Counted from the first letter of the stretch, positions 32,691 through 43,139 are shown. The stretch is 64,000 nt of DNA from Aphodoplasma sp045592745 (GCA_045592745.1 JAZNVH010000010.1:97122-161121), one strand, 5' to 3'. Translations and numbers: made by a program. The notes: generated from the sequence alone by a model not told the origin.

Positions 32691-35600
32691 CTATCCGAGA
32701 AGGTCTTCAAGTGACATCTGCGAGCTTGCCTGCATTCCGTTAAAGCAACCACTTTGTTCGAGCGAATCGAGTGCAGTTTTACTGATTTTTGTTCTCCTGT
32801 GAAGGTCTTCTATCGAGTGGAAAATGCCCTTTTCACGCTCTTCGCATATTGTAGTAGCTTGTGCAATGCTTACGTTTGGCAGACTTGAGAGCGGGGGAAG
32901 AATTTTATCGCCTTTGGGCAAAAAGTTCTTTGAGTCTGACTCATACAAATCCACCGGCAAAAAGTCAAATCCGCGTGCATACATTTCGCGGCAAAGCTCA
33001 AGTGTAGTGTATAAATCCTTGTCTTTTTGCGTTGGGAGAGGAATGTTTTTTATATTCTTCATTGCACTAAGCACTGTTTCCATTCCATGACACATAATGC
33101 TTGCATCAAATGCGCCAAGTGCGCGTATCGTAAAGTATGCACAGTAATATGCGATAGGGTAGTGCACTTTGCAGTAAGCGATACGAAAAGCCATCATTAC
33201 ATATGCAACCGCATGTGCTTTTGGGAACATATACTTTATTTTGTTACACGAATCGATATACCACTGCGGAATGTCGTGTGCTTTCATCTCAATTTCGTCG
33301 TCACTGCTAAGGCCTTTTCCCTTACGAACCTTTTCCATTATTGTAAACGCAAGTTTTGGCTCAAGTCCCATGTGTATAAGATAAATCATTATATCATCAC
33401 GGGTACATATAGCCTCTGAAAGAACAATCTCTCCGCTTTGAATATAGTCCTGAGCATTGTTTGTCCAAACGTCCGTACCGTGTGAAAGTCCCGATATACG
33501 AAGAAGCTCTGAAAACTTTGTTGGTTTTGTATCGACGAGCATTTGACGAACAAAGTTTGTACCAAATTCGGGCACGCCAAACGTACCGACATCGCTTCCG
33601 ATATCGTTAGGGGTAACGCCAAGTGCTTCTGTATTTAAAAACAGCGAAAGTGTAGGCTTGTCATCGAGTGGAATTTTCTTTGCGTCAATTCCGGTCAAAT
33701 CCTCAAGCATTCTTATAACCGTCGGGTCATCGTGTCCGAGTATATCAAGCTTTAAAAGGTTATCGTGTATAGAATGATAGTCAAAATGTGTAGTTATAAT
33801 TGTACTGTCGGCATCGTCGGCAGGGTGCTGTACGGGACAGAACTGATGTATATCATTTGCCTTTGGCAAAATGATTACACCGCCCGGATGCTGACCCGTT
33901 GTGCGTTTTACGCCGGTACAGCCGAGCGAAATGCGTTTGATTTCAGCATTATGAGCAACAATTGAGCGTTCATCAAAATATTTTTTTGCATATCCAAAGG
34001 CTGTTTTTTCAGCGATTGTGCCGATTGTTCCTGCACGAAAGACATGTCCTTCGCCAAACAGCTCTTCTGTATACTTATGCGCGACGCTCTGGTATTCACC
34101 CGAGAAGTTAAGGTCGATATCAGGCTCTTTATCGCCTGCAAAACCGAGAAATGTTTCGAATGGAATGTCATGTCCGTCTTTTGCATAATTTTCGCCGCAA
34201 ATTGGACATATCTTGTCTGGAAGGTCACAACCAGATAAACCCGAGCCGTCCGTGATAAACTCACTGTGTTTACATTTTTTGCAAATATAATGCGCCGGAA
34301 GAGCGTTAACCTCTGTAATTCCCGATAAAAATGCAACAAAAGATGAGCCAACAGAACCACGCGAGCCAACAAGATATCCGTCAGATAGGGACTTGCTCAC
34401 AAGCTGCTGAGCAATTTTATACATAACTGAAAATCCGTATGTGGTAATTGATTTAAGCTCTTTATCCATGCGCTGTTTTACAATGTCAGGCAGCGGCTCA
34501 CCATATATTTCCTTTGCCTTTTCGTTTGACATATTTATTATATCCTCCTGAGCGCCTTCAATACTCGGCGGATACGTTCCTGAGCGCACGGGTGCAAGCT
34601 CCTCGGTCATCTCACTTATAATATTTGGATTTGCTACTACAACCTCGTATGCAAGCTCGGGCTCAAGATAGTCAAATTCATCAAGCATTTCCTGGGTTGT
34701 GCGAAGGTATAACGGCGCCTGAAAATCGGCATCATCAAAGCCTTTTCCAGCCATTAATACACGGCGAAAAACCTCGTCCTCAGGATCCAAAAAGTGAACG
34801 TCACCCGTAGCAACGGTGAGCTTGCCATGTTTTTTTCCAAGAGCGATAATTTTTTTATTAATATCCTGTAAATCTTCTTTTGAGCCTACCTGACCATTTC
34901 TTAGCATAAACTCATTGTTTCCAAGAGGCTGAATTTCAAAATAGTCATAAAATGCGGCAATATTGTCGATTTCCTGCGCACTGCGGCCTGAAAAAATTGC
35001 CTGATAAAGCTCGCCTGACTCACACGCGGAACCAATAATTAAGCCTTCGCGGTATTTGTTTATGAGGCTTTTTGGCATACGCGGTGTGCGATAAAAATAG
35101 TCAAGATGCGATGCAGAAATAAGCCTGTAAAGATTTTCAAGTCCGACAGGATTTTTTGCAAGTATGATTATATGATGTGACGGTATGCCGCGCACATCAA
35201 TTTTATTTCCAAAACACGTGTTTAGCTCTCGTACGTCACTTACGCTCATTTTTGAGAGCGCTTCGAGCATTTTTTTAAATATATTAGCCGTTGCAAGGGC
35301 ATCATCGACAGCTCTGTGATGATTGTCAAGAGTTACTTTTAAATGCTTTGTAAGATTGTTTAATTTGTGGTTTTTAAGCTCGGGATAAAGCTTTCTCGCA
35401 AGCGAAAGTGTGTCAACATAGCACTCTGAAAAGTTTTTGCCCATTCTTTCAAGACTCGCACGTATAAAACCTGTGTCAAAATTTGCATTATGAGCAACAA
35501 GAACACAGCCTTCGCAAAAGCGCATAAAGTCGGTTACGGCTTTTTCTTCTTTCGGCGCACCCTTTACCATTGAATCATTGATTCCAGTAAGCTCGGTGAT

Positions 35601-36710
35601 TTTTTGCGGTATTGGCACTGGAGGCTCTACAAAGGTGGAAAAAGAGTCTACAATTTCGCCTTCTTTAATTTTTACTGCGCCGATTTCTATAATAAAGTTT
35701 GTTTCACAAGAAAGCCCGGTTGTTTCAAGGTCAAAGACAACAAATGTATCATTTAACTTGTGTGATTTTTCGTTGTATGTTATCAGTGAGCGGTCATCTA
35801 CGACATAGCCTTCCACGCCATAAATCACTTTTATGCCATTTGATTTTGCAGCTTTTGCTGCTTCGGGGAATGCCTGAACAACGCCATGGTCAGTTATGGC
35901 GATTGCTTTATGTCCCCAAGAAGCCGCGCGTGCTATAAGGTCCGTCGCACTCGACACTCCGTCCATAGTTGACATTTGCGTATGCATATGAAGCTCGACG
36001 CGCTTTTCTTTTGCATCATCAGTTTTCTTTGGAGGAGCTTCAAGCTCATTTATATCATAAGCGGTGATAACAGTATCACGCGAATATTTATCGTATGCAA
36101 CATCACCATATACTGATACCCAAGTGCCTTTTTTAAGACGCTTTTCAACCTTTTCTTTTAATACGCCGTCGCGCGCTTGACTAAAAGAGCCGTCGGCATT
36201 TTTTCTTGGCTGAAGATTGCAAAAAAGCTTTACTGTGCGCGAATCCTTTTTATCTGTGATATCAAAAGTCACAATCCACGAATGGTCTTTTCTTTCGAGC
36301 CATTCTACACAAAAAATTTCACCGCTTGTGCGTACACGTCCTGCCTCGGGTGTTACTTCGTCAAGAGATAGAAGTTTTCCCTTGATTTTTTTGCCACAGA
36401 TAACCTCACTTGGTTTATTTGTGCCAAGCTGTGACTCGAATTGTTTTATAAGAGCCTCCTCCTGAGCACGCTGACGAAGCATTGCTTCGGTAATTACATT
36501 TGCCTGTGGAAGCTGTATATGTATATCATCAAGTTTATATTTAGTTATAAATGTCTCTTTAAGCATTGCAAGCTGACTCTCGGTAAGCATTGCCGTATCA
36601 GAAAGCTCAATTGACATTGTGCGCTGCTTTTTATTTACGCTGATTTTTGAAAGCTCGATTTCGGCGAGTGTATCGTCGCAACCGGCAATCAAATCCTTGA
36701 TTTTTGTCAT
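32691..36710 (-). CDS. polC: DNA polymerase III, PolC type
   Basis: 1339 residues, slightly shorter than the roughly 1440 of Bacillus PolC. Domains in order: N-terminal region to about 100; OB fold about 105-225; PHP domain starting at VELHMHTQMSTMDG (about 238) and resuming after the exonuclease; DEDDh proofreading exonuclease about 322-475 (FDLETTGL, HNANFDTGFI, HHRAVDDA); polymerase core with GSRGSVGSSFVAFL and the catalytic acidic pair in EPDIDLNF; four-cysteine zinc module (CKKC, CPICG). It is the leading-strand replicative polymerase of Firmicutes. AAGGAG precedes the ATG. It ends the rpsB-ispG cluster. Confidence 0.98.
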   Translation of the reverse strand: MTKIKDLIAGCDDTLAEIELSKISVNKKQRTMSIELSDTAMLTESQLAMLKETFITKYKLDDIHIQLPQANVITEAMLRQRAQEEALIKQFESQLGTNKPSEVICGKKIKGKLLSLDEVTPEAGRVRTSGEIFCVEWLERKDHSWIVTFDITDKKDSRTVKLFCNLQPRKNADGSFSQARDGVLKEKVEKRLKKGTWVSVYGDVAYDKYSRDTVITAYDINELEAPPKKTDDAKEKRVELHMHTQMSTMDGVSSATDLIARAASWGHKAIAITDHGVVQAFPEAAKAAKSNGIKVIYGVEGYVVDDRSLITYNEKSHKLNDTFVVFDLETTGLSCETNFIIEIGAVKIKEGEIVDSFSTFVEPPVPIPQKITELTGINDSMVKGAPKEEKAVTDFMRFCEGCVLVAHNANFDTGFIRASLERMGKNFSECYVDTLSLARKLYPELKNHKLNNLTKHLKVTLDNHHRAVDDALATANIFKKMLEALSKMSVSDVRELNTCFGNKIDVRGIPSHHIIILAKNPVGLENLYRLISASHLDYFYRTPRMPKSLINKYREGLIIGSACESGELYQAIFSGRSAQEIDNIAAFYDYFEIQPLGNNEFMLRNGQVGSKEDLQDINKKIIALGKKHGKLTVATGDVHFLDPEDEVFRRVLMAGKGFDDADFQAPLYLRTTQEMLDEFDYLEPELAYEVVVANPNIISEMTEELAPVRSGTYPPSIEGAQEDIINMSNEKAKEIYGEPLPDIVKQRMDKELKSITTYGFSVMYKIAQQLVSKSLSDGYLVGSRGSVGSSFVAFLSGITEVNALPAHYICKKCKHSEFITDGSGLSGCDLPDKICPICGENYAKDGHDIPFETFLGFAGDKEPDIDLNFSGEYQSVAHKYTEELFGEGHVFRAGTIGTIAEKTAFGYAKKYFDERSIVAHNAEIKRISLGCTGVKRTTGQHPGGVIILPKANDIHQFCPVQHPADDADSTIITTHFDYHSIHDNLLKLDILGHDDPTVIRMLEDLTGIDAKKIPLDDKPTLSLFLNTEALGVTPNDIGSDVGTFGVPEFGTNFVRQMLVDTKPTKFSELLRISGLSHGTDVWTNNAQDYIQSGEIVLSEAICTRDDIMIYLIHMGLEPKLAFTIMEKVRKGKGLSSDDEIEMKAHDIPQWYIDSCNKIKYMFPKAHAVAYVMMAFRIAYCKVHYPIAYYCAYFTIRALGAFDASIMCHGMETVLSAMKNIKNIPLPTQKDKDLYTTLELCREMYARGFDFLPVDLYESDSKNFLPKGDKILPPLSSLPNVSIAQATTICEEREKGIFHSIEDLHRRTKISKTALDSLEQSGCFNGMQASSQMSLEDLLG

Positions 36711-36739
36711 GGTTTTCTCCTTTTAAGTACAAGGTGAGT

Positions 36740-37789
36740 TTACATTTTTTCGATTTCCTGCATAAGTGTCTCTGCTATATTTTCCTGAGGTACTTTTTTT
36801 ACAATTTCACCTTTTTTGAAAATAAGCCCTACACCATCTCCGCCTGCAATTCCTATGTCGGCGTCGCGTGCTTCACCGGGGCCGTTTACAGCGCAGCCCA
36901 TAACGGCAATCTTAATGTCTTTATCAATATTTTTTGTAAGCTCATATATTTTATTTGCAATTTCGATAAGATTAATGCGACATCTACCACAGGTAGGACA
37001 CGATACAAACGTAACACCGCTTTTTCTAAGACCGAGCGATTTTAATATTTCGATTCCTGCATAAACCTCTTTTACGGGGTTGTCGGTGAGTGAAACACGA
37101 ATTGTATTACCAATACCTTCTGCAAGAAGTGTTCCTATACCGACAGACGATTTTACAATTCCGCTTTCGTATGTACCTGCTTCGGTAACGCCCAAATGAA
37201 GCGGGTAGTCGCATTTTTCGTGCGCAAGGCGATATGCCTTAATCATAGTGGGCACATCCGATGCTTTAAGTGAAAGTGCAATGTCGTAAAAGTTACATTC
37301 TTCTAAAAGCTTTGCATGCGAAAGAGCACTTTCAACAAGCGCCTCGGCAGTAGGTGAGCCATATTTTTGCAAAATAGATTTTTCAAGCGAACCACCATTT
37401 ACGCCTATGCGTATCGGTATGTTTTTGCTTTTTGCCATATCACAAACGGCGCGTATTTTGTCTTTGTCGCCAATGTTGCCGGGGTTTATTCGTACTTTGT
37501 CTACGCCGCCCTGCATACAAAGAAGGGCGAGTTTGTAATCAAAGTGTATATCACATACCAGTGGTATGGTTATTTTCTGTTTTATTTTGCCGACTGCAAT
37601 TGCTGCAGCCTCGTCGGGTACAGCTACGCGTACAATGTCACAGCCTGCCTTGGCAAGCTCATTTATCTGCTTGATTGTTGCCTCAACGTCGCGTGTGTCG
37701 GTGTTTGTCATTGACTGCACGCTTATAGGATTATTGCCGCCTATCTTTAAAGAGCCAACAGTTATTTCTTTTGTAGTTTTATTATTCAT
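36740..37789 (-). CDS. ispG: 4-hydroxy-3-methylbut-2-enyl diphosphate synthase (flavodoxin)
   Basis: 349 residues from the ATG at 37789 (AAGGA 10 nt upstream). TIM-barrel half: ISVQSMTNTDTRDVEATI, CDIVRVAVPDE, DIHFDYKLAL, RINPGNIGD and IRIGVNGGSLEK. The iron-sulfur domain has FVSCPTCGRC and a later cysteine in MGCAVNGPGEA. IspG makes HMBPP from MEcPP in the non-mevalonate pathway. It lies between rseP and polC, as in most Clostridia, and acts in the same pathway as dxr upstream. Confidence 0.97.
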   Translation of the reverse strand: MNNKTTKEITVGSLKIGGNNPISVQSMTNTDTRDVEATIKQINELAKAGCDIVRVAVPDEAAAIAVGKIKQKITIPLVCDIHFDYKLALLCMQGGVDKVRINPGNIGDKDKIRAVCDMAKSKNIPIRIGVNGGSLEKSILQKYGSPTAEALVESALSHAKLLEECNFYDIALSLKASDVPTMIKAYRLAHEKCDYPLHLGVTEAGTYESGIVKSSVGIGTLLAEGIGNTIRVSLTDNPVKEVYAGIEILKSLGLRKSGVTFVSCPTCGRCRINLIEIANKIYELTKNIDKDIKIAVMGCAVNGPGEARDADIGIAGGDGVGLIFKKGEIVKKVPQENIAETLMQEIEKM

Positions 37790-37825
37790 AAAAATCAAAT
37801 CCTTATTATATAATCGTGGTTACTT

Positions 37826-38974
37826 TTATGAAAATAACCTGATAACATCATTATAAGTTGCAAAAAGCATTAAAGCGATTAAAAGTGCAAAGCCAACAAG
37901 CTGAATTATTCCTTCGTGCTCAGGCTTTAGCTTTTTGCGGGTAATGGTTTCAGCCAAAATTATCCATAGCTTGCAGCCGTCAAGGGCAGGAATAGGTAAA
38001 AGGTTCATAACACCCAAGTTTACACTTAAAAGCGCAACAAGATTAAAAAGTGTTGCCAGGTTAATTCGTGATGCCTGACCGATAACGTTTATTATACCGA
38101 TGGGGCCACTTATCTGAGAAGCGGGAACTGCGCCGCGTATAAGCTCGTATAGTGATACATATACGATTTTAATATTATAAATTGTAAGATAGAACGCATT
38201 TTTTATTACGCCTATAAAGCTTTGTTTTTGCACCTCGGGGACAAAACCGAGGATATAGCGTGACTGCGACTGCGTCGTGCCGATGAGCGCTCTGTATTCA
38301 TCCGAATCAGGAGCGGCAATCGTTTGACGCTCATCTTCAACACCGTTGATAGTTGATATAACGCTAAATTCATCTTCGTCGTAGATATATGTTACCTCTT
38401 GAAGAGAGGGGGTAACAGTTTGCGTAATTATTTGTCCGTTTCGCTCTGCACGCACTTCTACGGGGGTGCTGTTTACACGGCTAAGCTCAAAGGAAAGGTC
38501 TTCAAATATATTTATTTTCGAACCGCCAACCGATACAATTCTGTCGCCTTTTTGAAAGGTGGAACTTACAAGATTGGTGTTTGGTGTAAAATCCGCGATT
38601 GTCGTTGTAGTTATTGTATTCGTTGATACCTGTATACATAAAAATATGATAAAGCCCAAAACAATATTAAGCGTCGCACCTGCAATTACAACTATAAAGC
38701 GTTTATACCACGTTGCTCTGTTAAATGAGCGCTCATCATCGCTGTCTTCTGTTTCGCCCTCCATTTGACAAAAGCCACCCATAGGGATAGCGCGCAGTGA
38801 ATATAGTGTTTCACCGTAGCGCTTTTTCCATATTGCAGGGCCCATGCCTATTGCAAATTCATTTACACGTATTTTAAAAAGCTTTGCCGCACCAAAATGT
38901 CCAAATTCATGGATGGCAACCATAAGGGCAAAAACTAAAATAGCTGTAACGATTGTACCAATACTGCCTAACAA
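37826..38974 (-). CDS. rseP: RIP metalloprotease RseP/RasP
   Basis: 382 residues from a TTG start (AAGGA 9 nt upstream). Zinc site HEFGH near residue 22 (FALMVAIHEFGHFGAAKLF), then a signature RAIPMGGFCQMEGE, a membrane helix, a PDZ domain (FQKGDRIVSVGGSKI), and the second active-site segment NLLPIPALDGCKL followed by the last helix. It performs intramembrane proteolysis, for instance of anti-sigma factors and leftover signal peptides. The unusual residue is a cysteine in LDGCK, where glycine is common. Co-transcribed with dxr and ispG. Confidence 0.95.
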   Translation of the reverse strand: MLGSIGTIVTAILVFALMVAIHEFGHFGAAKLFKIRVNEFAIGMGPAIWKKRYGETLYSLRAIPMGGFCQMEGETEDSDDERSFNRATWYKRFIVVIAGATLNIVLGFIIFLCIQVSTNTITTTTIADFTPNTNLVSSTFQKGDRIVSVGGSKINIFEDLSFELSRVNSTPVEVRAERNGQIITQTVTPSLQEVTYIYDEDEFSVISTINGVEDERQTIAAPDSDEYRALIGTTQSQSRYILGFVPEVQKQSFIGVIKNAFYLTIYNIKIVYVSLYELIRGAVPASQISGPIGIINVIGQASRINLATLFNLVALLSVNLGVMNLLPIPALDGCKLWIILAETITRKKLKPEHEGIIQLVGFALLIALMLFATYNDVIRLFS

Positions 38975-38996
38975 ATAATCACGTCCTTAAATACTT

Positions 38997-40148
38997 TTAT
39001 AAAAATCTTTTATAAACATATTCGCGTGCCCAGCTGTCTGCGGCACATATGTTTTCAAGAGTGTCTGCATCAGTGTTAGTATATGCGCTCATAGCTTCAC
39101 CTATAACATCTGCAATTTCAAGGTATTTTATTTTTCCTTTAAAGAACATATCTACACACGCTTCGTCCGCGGCATTATATACCGCGCTCATTGTACCGCC
39201 CTCTCTTAGAGCACTGTATGCGAGTGGAAGGGCAGGGAAGGTGTCTGTATCAGGCTTATCAAATGTAAGCGTAGATATTTTTGCAAGGTCAAGAGGCACG
39301 CCTCCGATGTCTGTTCTGTCAGGATAGGTAAGAGCGTACGCAATCGGAAGATGCATATCGGGCTGACCAAGCTGAGCAATAACTGAGCCGTCTATATACT
39401 CGACCATAGAATGTATAATGCTTTGAGGATGCACCAACACGTCTATATTATCAGGCTCTGTGTCAAAAAGCCATCTCGCCTCGATTACCTCAAGTCCCTT
39501 ATTTACAAGTGTAGATGAATCGATGGTTATTTTTGCGCCCATACTCCAGTTTGGGTGTTTTAACGCCATTTCAGGTGTTATGTTTTCAAGCTCGGAGCGT
39601 TTTTTCTTATAAAACGGGCCGCCTGATGCTGTAAGTATAATTTTACGCACTTGTTTTTTATCCTGCATACCAGATAGCGACTGGAAAATGGCGCTGTGCT
39701 CGCTGTCAACGGGAAGAATTGATATGTTATGCTTTTTTGCAAGCTTTGTAACGAGCAGACCTGCTGCAACCATGGTTTCCTTGTTTGCAAGAGCAATGTT
39801 TTTGCCACTTTCTATTGCGGCAATTGTAGGGCGAAGTCCTGCAAACCCCATAACAGCGGTCAATACGGTATCAATTTCATCAATAGTTGCCACCTGACAC
39901 ATACCTTCTGTGCCGCTTACCACCTTTACACAGGTATCTGCAAGCTTTATTTTAAGCTCGGCAGCTTTTTTTTCATCATAAGCACACACAAGCTTTGGTT
40001 TAAACTTTCTTGCCTGCGCTTCGAGTAATTCTATATTATTATTTGCACAAAGCCCCAATACATTTATATCGGGGCTTTTTGAAACGATGTCAAGACTCTG
40101 TGTACCGATTGAACCGGTAGAGCCTAAAATTGATATATTGTGTGCCAT
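38997..40148 (-). CDS. dxr: 1-deoxy-D-xylulose-5-phosphate reductoisomerase
   Basis: 383 residues from the ATG at 40148 (AAGG 9 nt upstream); a TTG three codons earlier is less likely. NADPH site ISILGSTGSIGTQSLDIV, ALANKETMVAAG, metal/substrate motifs PVDSEHSAIFQ, LTASGGPFYKK, WSMGAKITIDSSTLVNKGLE and VLVHPQSIIHSMVEY. It makes MEP, the first committed step of the non-mevalonate isoprenoid route, and sits two genes before ispG. Confidence 0.98.
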   Translation of the reverse strand: MAHNISILGSTGSIGTQSLDIVSKSPDINVLGLCANNNIELLEAQARKFKPKLVCAYDEKKAAELKIKLADTCVKVVSGTEGMCQVATIDEIDTVLTAVMGFAGLRPTIAAIESGKNIALANKETMVAAGLLVTKLAKKHNISILPVDSEHSAIFQSLSGMQDKKQVRKIILTASGGPFYKKKRSELENITPEMALKHPNWSMGAKITIDSSTLVNKGLEVIEARWLFDTEPDNIDVLVHPQSIIHSMVEYIDGSVIAQLGQPDMHLPIAYALTYPDRTDIGGVPLDLAKISTLTFDKPDTDTFPALPLAYSALREGGTMSAVYNAADEACVDMFFKGKIKYLEIADVIGEAMSAYTNTDADTLENICAADSWAREYVYKRFL

Positions 40149-40180
40149 TTTACACAACCTTCTTTTGTTTTTATTTAAAG

Positions 40181-41008
40181 TTAAAATACATTTATGCCAT
40201 TATAACTTAGTAGTGCACATACTAAAAATACAAAAGGTGCAATCATAATTGCGCTGTCAAAACGGTCAAGCAAACCACCATGACCGGGCATTATATTTCC
40301 GAAATCCTTTACGCCGCAATTTCTTTTAATAAGCGATGCTGTCAAATCTCCAAGCTGTGAAAGACATGAACCTACTATGCCGATTATAGAAAGTACTATA
40401 TAATTTGCATTTGTTTTTGACACAAGAACCGAAACAATGCCGAGTATAACACAGCCAACTGCTGCAAAAACAATACCGCCTATGCTTCCTTCAACAGTTT
40501 TTTTGGGACTTATTTCGGGCGCAAGCTTATGACGTCCAAAACAGCAGCCTATAAAATATGCACCCGTATCGCTCATCCATGCACTTGTAAAAATCAGGCA
40601 AAGATAGTATATACCAAAGTCAAAACAACTTCTCATAAGACCTATAAACGAAGAGAATATGCTTATATATAAAGTTGCAAAAAGGACTTTTGATATATTA
40701 TCAAAGCTTATAGTCTTGTGACATAAAATAGACTCTATTGCAAGCACGCCTATATATGCAATTATTGTAAAGCTAAGCAATACATGATTGGTTGTAAAGG
40801 TCGCATATATCATTGGTAGCGCACCGACAAGCGCGGTTATAACAAGCACTATGGAGAATCCAAAGGCATGCAAAAATTCATAAAGCATAAATAATATGAC
40901 TACTCCAAGAACGATTTCAAACACGGGAGTGCCCGAAAGAGCTACCGCAAAAAATACGACAAGCCCGATTAGCGCTGAAATAACTCTTGTCAATGTATTT
41001 TTCCCCAT
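40181..41008 (-). CDS. cdsA: Phosphatidate cytidylyltransferase
   Basis: 275 residues with about seven or eight membrane helices. The signature of the family lies near the C-terminus (SQLGDLTASLIKRNCGVKDFGNIMPGHGGLLDRFDS), preceded by DTGAYFIGCCFGRHKLAPEISPKKTVEG. CdsA makes CDP-diacylglycerol from phosphatidate and CTP for phospholipid synthesis. It lies between uppS and dxr in the standard order. Confidence 0.97.
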   Translation of the reverse strand: MGKNTLTRVISALIGLVVFFAVALSGTPVFEIVLGVVILFMLYEFLHAFGFSIVLVITALVGALPMIYATFTTNHVLLSFTIIAYIGVLAIESILCHKTISFDNISKVLFATLYISIFSSFIGLMRSCFDFGIYYLCLIFTSAWMSDTGAYFIGCCFGRHKLAPEISPKKTVEGSIGGIVFAAVGCVILGIVSVLVSKTNANYIVLSIIGIVGSCLSQLGDLTASLIKRNCGVKDFGNIMPGHGGLLDRFDSAIMIAPFVFLVCALLSYNGINVF

Positions 41009-41048
41009 AAGATACCTCCGCTTACGATAAATATTTTAAATGCACATC

Positions 41049-41786
41049 TCAGCGTCCGCCAAAACGTCTGTTTCTTGATAAGTATTCGTCAATAGCCTGT
41101 GTAAATTCCTTTTCGCCAAAATCGGGCCAAAGTACAGGTGTAAAATAAAATTCGCTGTAAGAGCTTTGCCACAAAAGGTAATTGCTAAGACGCATTTCAC
41201 CGCTTGTGCGAATCACAAGGTCAGGGTCAGGCATATAGTTTGTATAAAGTTTTGATGAAAATAGGTTTTCATCAATAGCGTTTTCATCAAGAGAACCGTT
41301 TTTTACATCAAGTGCGATGTTTTTTGTGGCGCGAAGAATCTCGTCGCGGCCACCATAGTTGAGCGCAAGAGTAACAGTAACCGATTTGTTGTTTTGTGTA
41401 AGCTTTTCAACACGCACAATCTGCTCTTTGATTTCGTCGGAAAAACGTGATGTATCGCCGATAACACGTATGCGCACATCGTCGCCACCAAGTTCTTTTT
41501 CGGCATTTTTTAAATACTCTAAAAGTAGCGACATAAGCCCGTTTACCTCTTCGTCCGAGCGTTTCCAGTTTTCTGTTGAAAAAGCATATACGGTTATATA
41601 TTCTATGCCTATATTTCCGGCAAAACGGCTCACCTTACGAAGTGCGTCTGCACCTGCACGGTGTCCCATCATGCGTGGCAGCGAGCGCTTTTTTGCCCAT
41701 CTGCCGTTGCCGTCCATTATTATTGCCACATGCTTTGGCAAAGATGATTTGTCATACTCTTTTGTTTTCTTTTTAAAAAGTGCCAT
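41049..41786 (-). CDS. uppS: Isoprenyl (undecaprenyl) diphosphate synthase
   Basis: 245 residues. The cis-prenyltransferase pattern is complete: HVAIIMDGNGRWAKKRSLPR with the metal Asp, GHRAGADALR, TVYAFSTENWKR, ALNYGGRDEI, and the C-terminal DLVIRTSGEMRLSNYLLWQ followed by YSEFYFTPVLWPDF. It makes the C55 lipid carrier for cell-wall synthesis from IPP, linking the isoprenoid genes nearby to the envelope. GGAGG precedes the ATG. Confidence 0.97.
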   Translation of the reverse strand: MALFKKKTKEYDKSSLPKHVAIIMDGNGRWAKKRSLPRMMGHRAGADALRKVSRFAGNIGIEYITVYAFSTENWKRSDEEVNGLMSLLLEYLKNAEKELGGDDVRIRVIGDTSRFSDEIKEQIVRVEKLTQNNKSVTVTLALNYGGRDEILRATKNIALDVKNGSLDENAIDENLFSSKLYTNYMPDPDLVIRTSGEMRLSNYLLWQSSYSEFYFTPVLWPDFGEKEFTQAIDEYLSRNRRFGGR

Positions 41787-41819
41787 AAAAACCTCCGCCC
41801 ATAAGCTTTATACAGGTTA

Positions 41820-42374
41820 TCATACCTCTAAGATTTCTTTTTCTTTCTTAGCAAGCATTGCGTCAATTTCTTTTACATACTCATCTGTAAGAGATTGAAT
41901 GTTTTTCTCAATTTCCTTAAGGTCATCTTCGGTGATTTCACCTGCTTTTTTCTGTGCCTTAAAACCTTCGATAGCATCACGGCGAATTGAACGTATAGCA
42001 ACCTTTGCTTCCTCTGCGCGCTTGTGGATATCCTTTACGAGCTCCTTTCTGCGCTCCTCTGTAAGAGGCGGGAAGGAAAGACGAATTGACTTGCCGTCAT
42101 TGTTGGGGTTGATGCCAAGCTCTGATTTCAAAATTGCTTTTTCAACCTCTTTTACAGCACTTACATCCCACGGCTGAATAAGAAGTGTGCGTGCTTCGGG
42201 GACAGAAACACTGCCAAGCTGAGGGATAGGTGTAGGTGTTCCATAATAATCTACCATAATTTTGTCAAGAATTGCAGGGTTTGCACGACCTGCACGAATT
42301 GATTGCAAATCTGCGCCGTAAACGCTGATAGTTTTATCCATTTTTGTTGAAATTTCAGGGTATTTTGATGCCAT
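41820..42374 (-). CDS. frr: Ribosome recycling factor
   Basis: 184 residues, family length. LQSIRAGRANPAILDKI, the VDYYGTPTPIPQLGSVSVPEA hinge region and the long helical ends (RKELVKDIHKRAEEAKVAIR; EITEDDLKEIEKNIQSLTDE) are all present. It splits post-termination ribosomes with EF-G. A GGAGG site precedes the ATG, and pyrH ends 57 nt upstream. Confidence 0.98.
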   Translation of the reverse strand: MASKYPEISTKMDKTISVYGADLQSIRAGRANPAILDKIMVDYYGTPTPIPQLGSVSVPEARTLLIQPWDVSAVKEVEKAILKSELGINPNNDGKSIRLSFPPLTEERRKELVKDIHKRAEEAKVAIRSIRRDAIEGFKAQKKAGEITEDDLKEIEKNIQSLTDEYVKEIDAMLAKKEKEILEV

Positions 42375-42431
42375 AATAATTTCCTCCTTGAATGTTTGTT
42401 TTATTAAAATTTTATGTGTATATTTTCTGAT

Positions 42432-43139
42432 TTATTTGGAAATGATTGTGCCGATTTTTTCGCCACATGCAGCGCGTACAATATTTTCCGGATCATCAAG
42501 ACCGAATACAAGAATCGGAATATTGTTGTCCATACAAAGCGATGTTGCGGTTGAATCCATAACGCCAAGACCACGATTGAGAACGTCTATATATGAAAGC
42601 TCGTCAAAACGCACTGCGTTTGGATTAACGTTGGGGTCAGAGTCGTATACTGCGTCAACCTTTTTTGCAAGCAATATAATCTCTGCATTAATTTCTGCCG
42701 CGCGAAGAGCAGCCGCTGTATCAGTAGAGAAGAACGGATTTCCCGAACCACAGCCAAAAATTACAACTCTGCCTGCCTCAAGATGATGCATAGCGCGTCC
42801 GCGGATGTATGGCTCTGCAATCTGGCGCATTTCAATAGCAGTCTGCACACGAGTAGGAACGCCCTTTGATTCGAGCGCATCACCAAGTGAGAGTGCATTT
42901 ATAACAGTTGCGAGCATACCCATGTGGTCTGCTCTTGTACGGTCCATATTTTCTCCTGAGCGTCCACGCCAGAAATTGCCGCCACCGACAACGATTGCGA
43001 TTTCTACTCCCAAATCAATACATTTTTTTATAGCCGCCGAAATCGACGCAATAGTTTCAGTGTGAAGACCTGTTTTATTTGGTCCCGCAAGCGCTTCACC
43101 GCTTACTTTCAAGAGAACTCTTTTGTATTTTGCCTGCAA
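42432..43139 (-). CDS. pyrH: UMP kinase
   Basis: 235 residues from the TTG at 43139; GGGAGG lies 9 nt upstream, so longer in-frame starts are not needed. The amino-acid-kinase fold has KRVLLKVSGEALAG, IVVGGGNFWRG, ADHMGMLATVINAL, FGCGSGNPFFSTDTAAALRA and a late DSTATSLCMDNNIP. It phosphorylates UMP with ATP and is normally allosterically controlled by GTP and UTP. A terminator-like hairpin separates it from tsf, so its expression is probably lower than that of rpsB-tsf. Confidence 0.97.
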   Translation of the reverse strand: MQAKYKRVLLKVSGEALAGPNKTGLHTETIASISAAIKKCIDLGVEIAIVVGGGNFWRGRSGENMDRTRADHMGMLATVINALSLGDALESKGVPTRVQTAIEMRQIAEPYIRGRAMHHLEAGRVVIFGCGSGNPFFSTDTAAALRAAEINAEIILLAKKVDAVYDSDPNVNPNAVRFDELSYIDVLNRGLGVMDSTATSLCMDNNIPILVFGLDDPENIVRAACGEKIGTIISK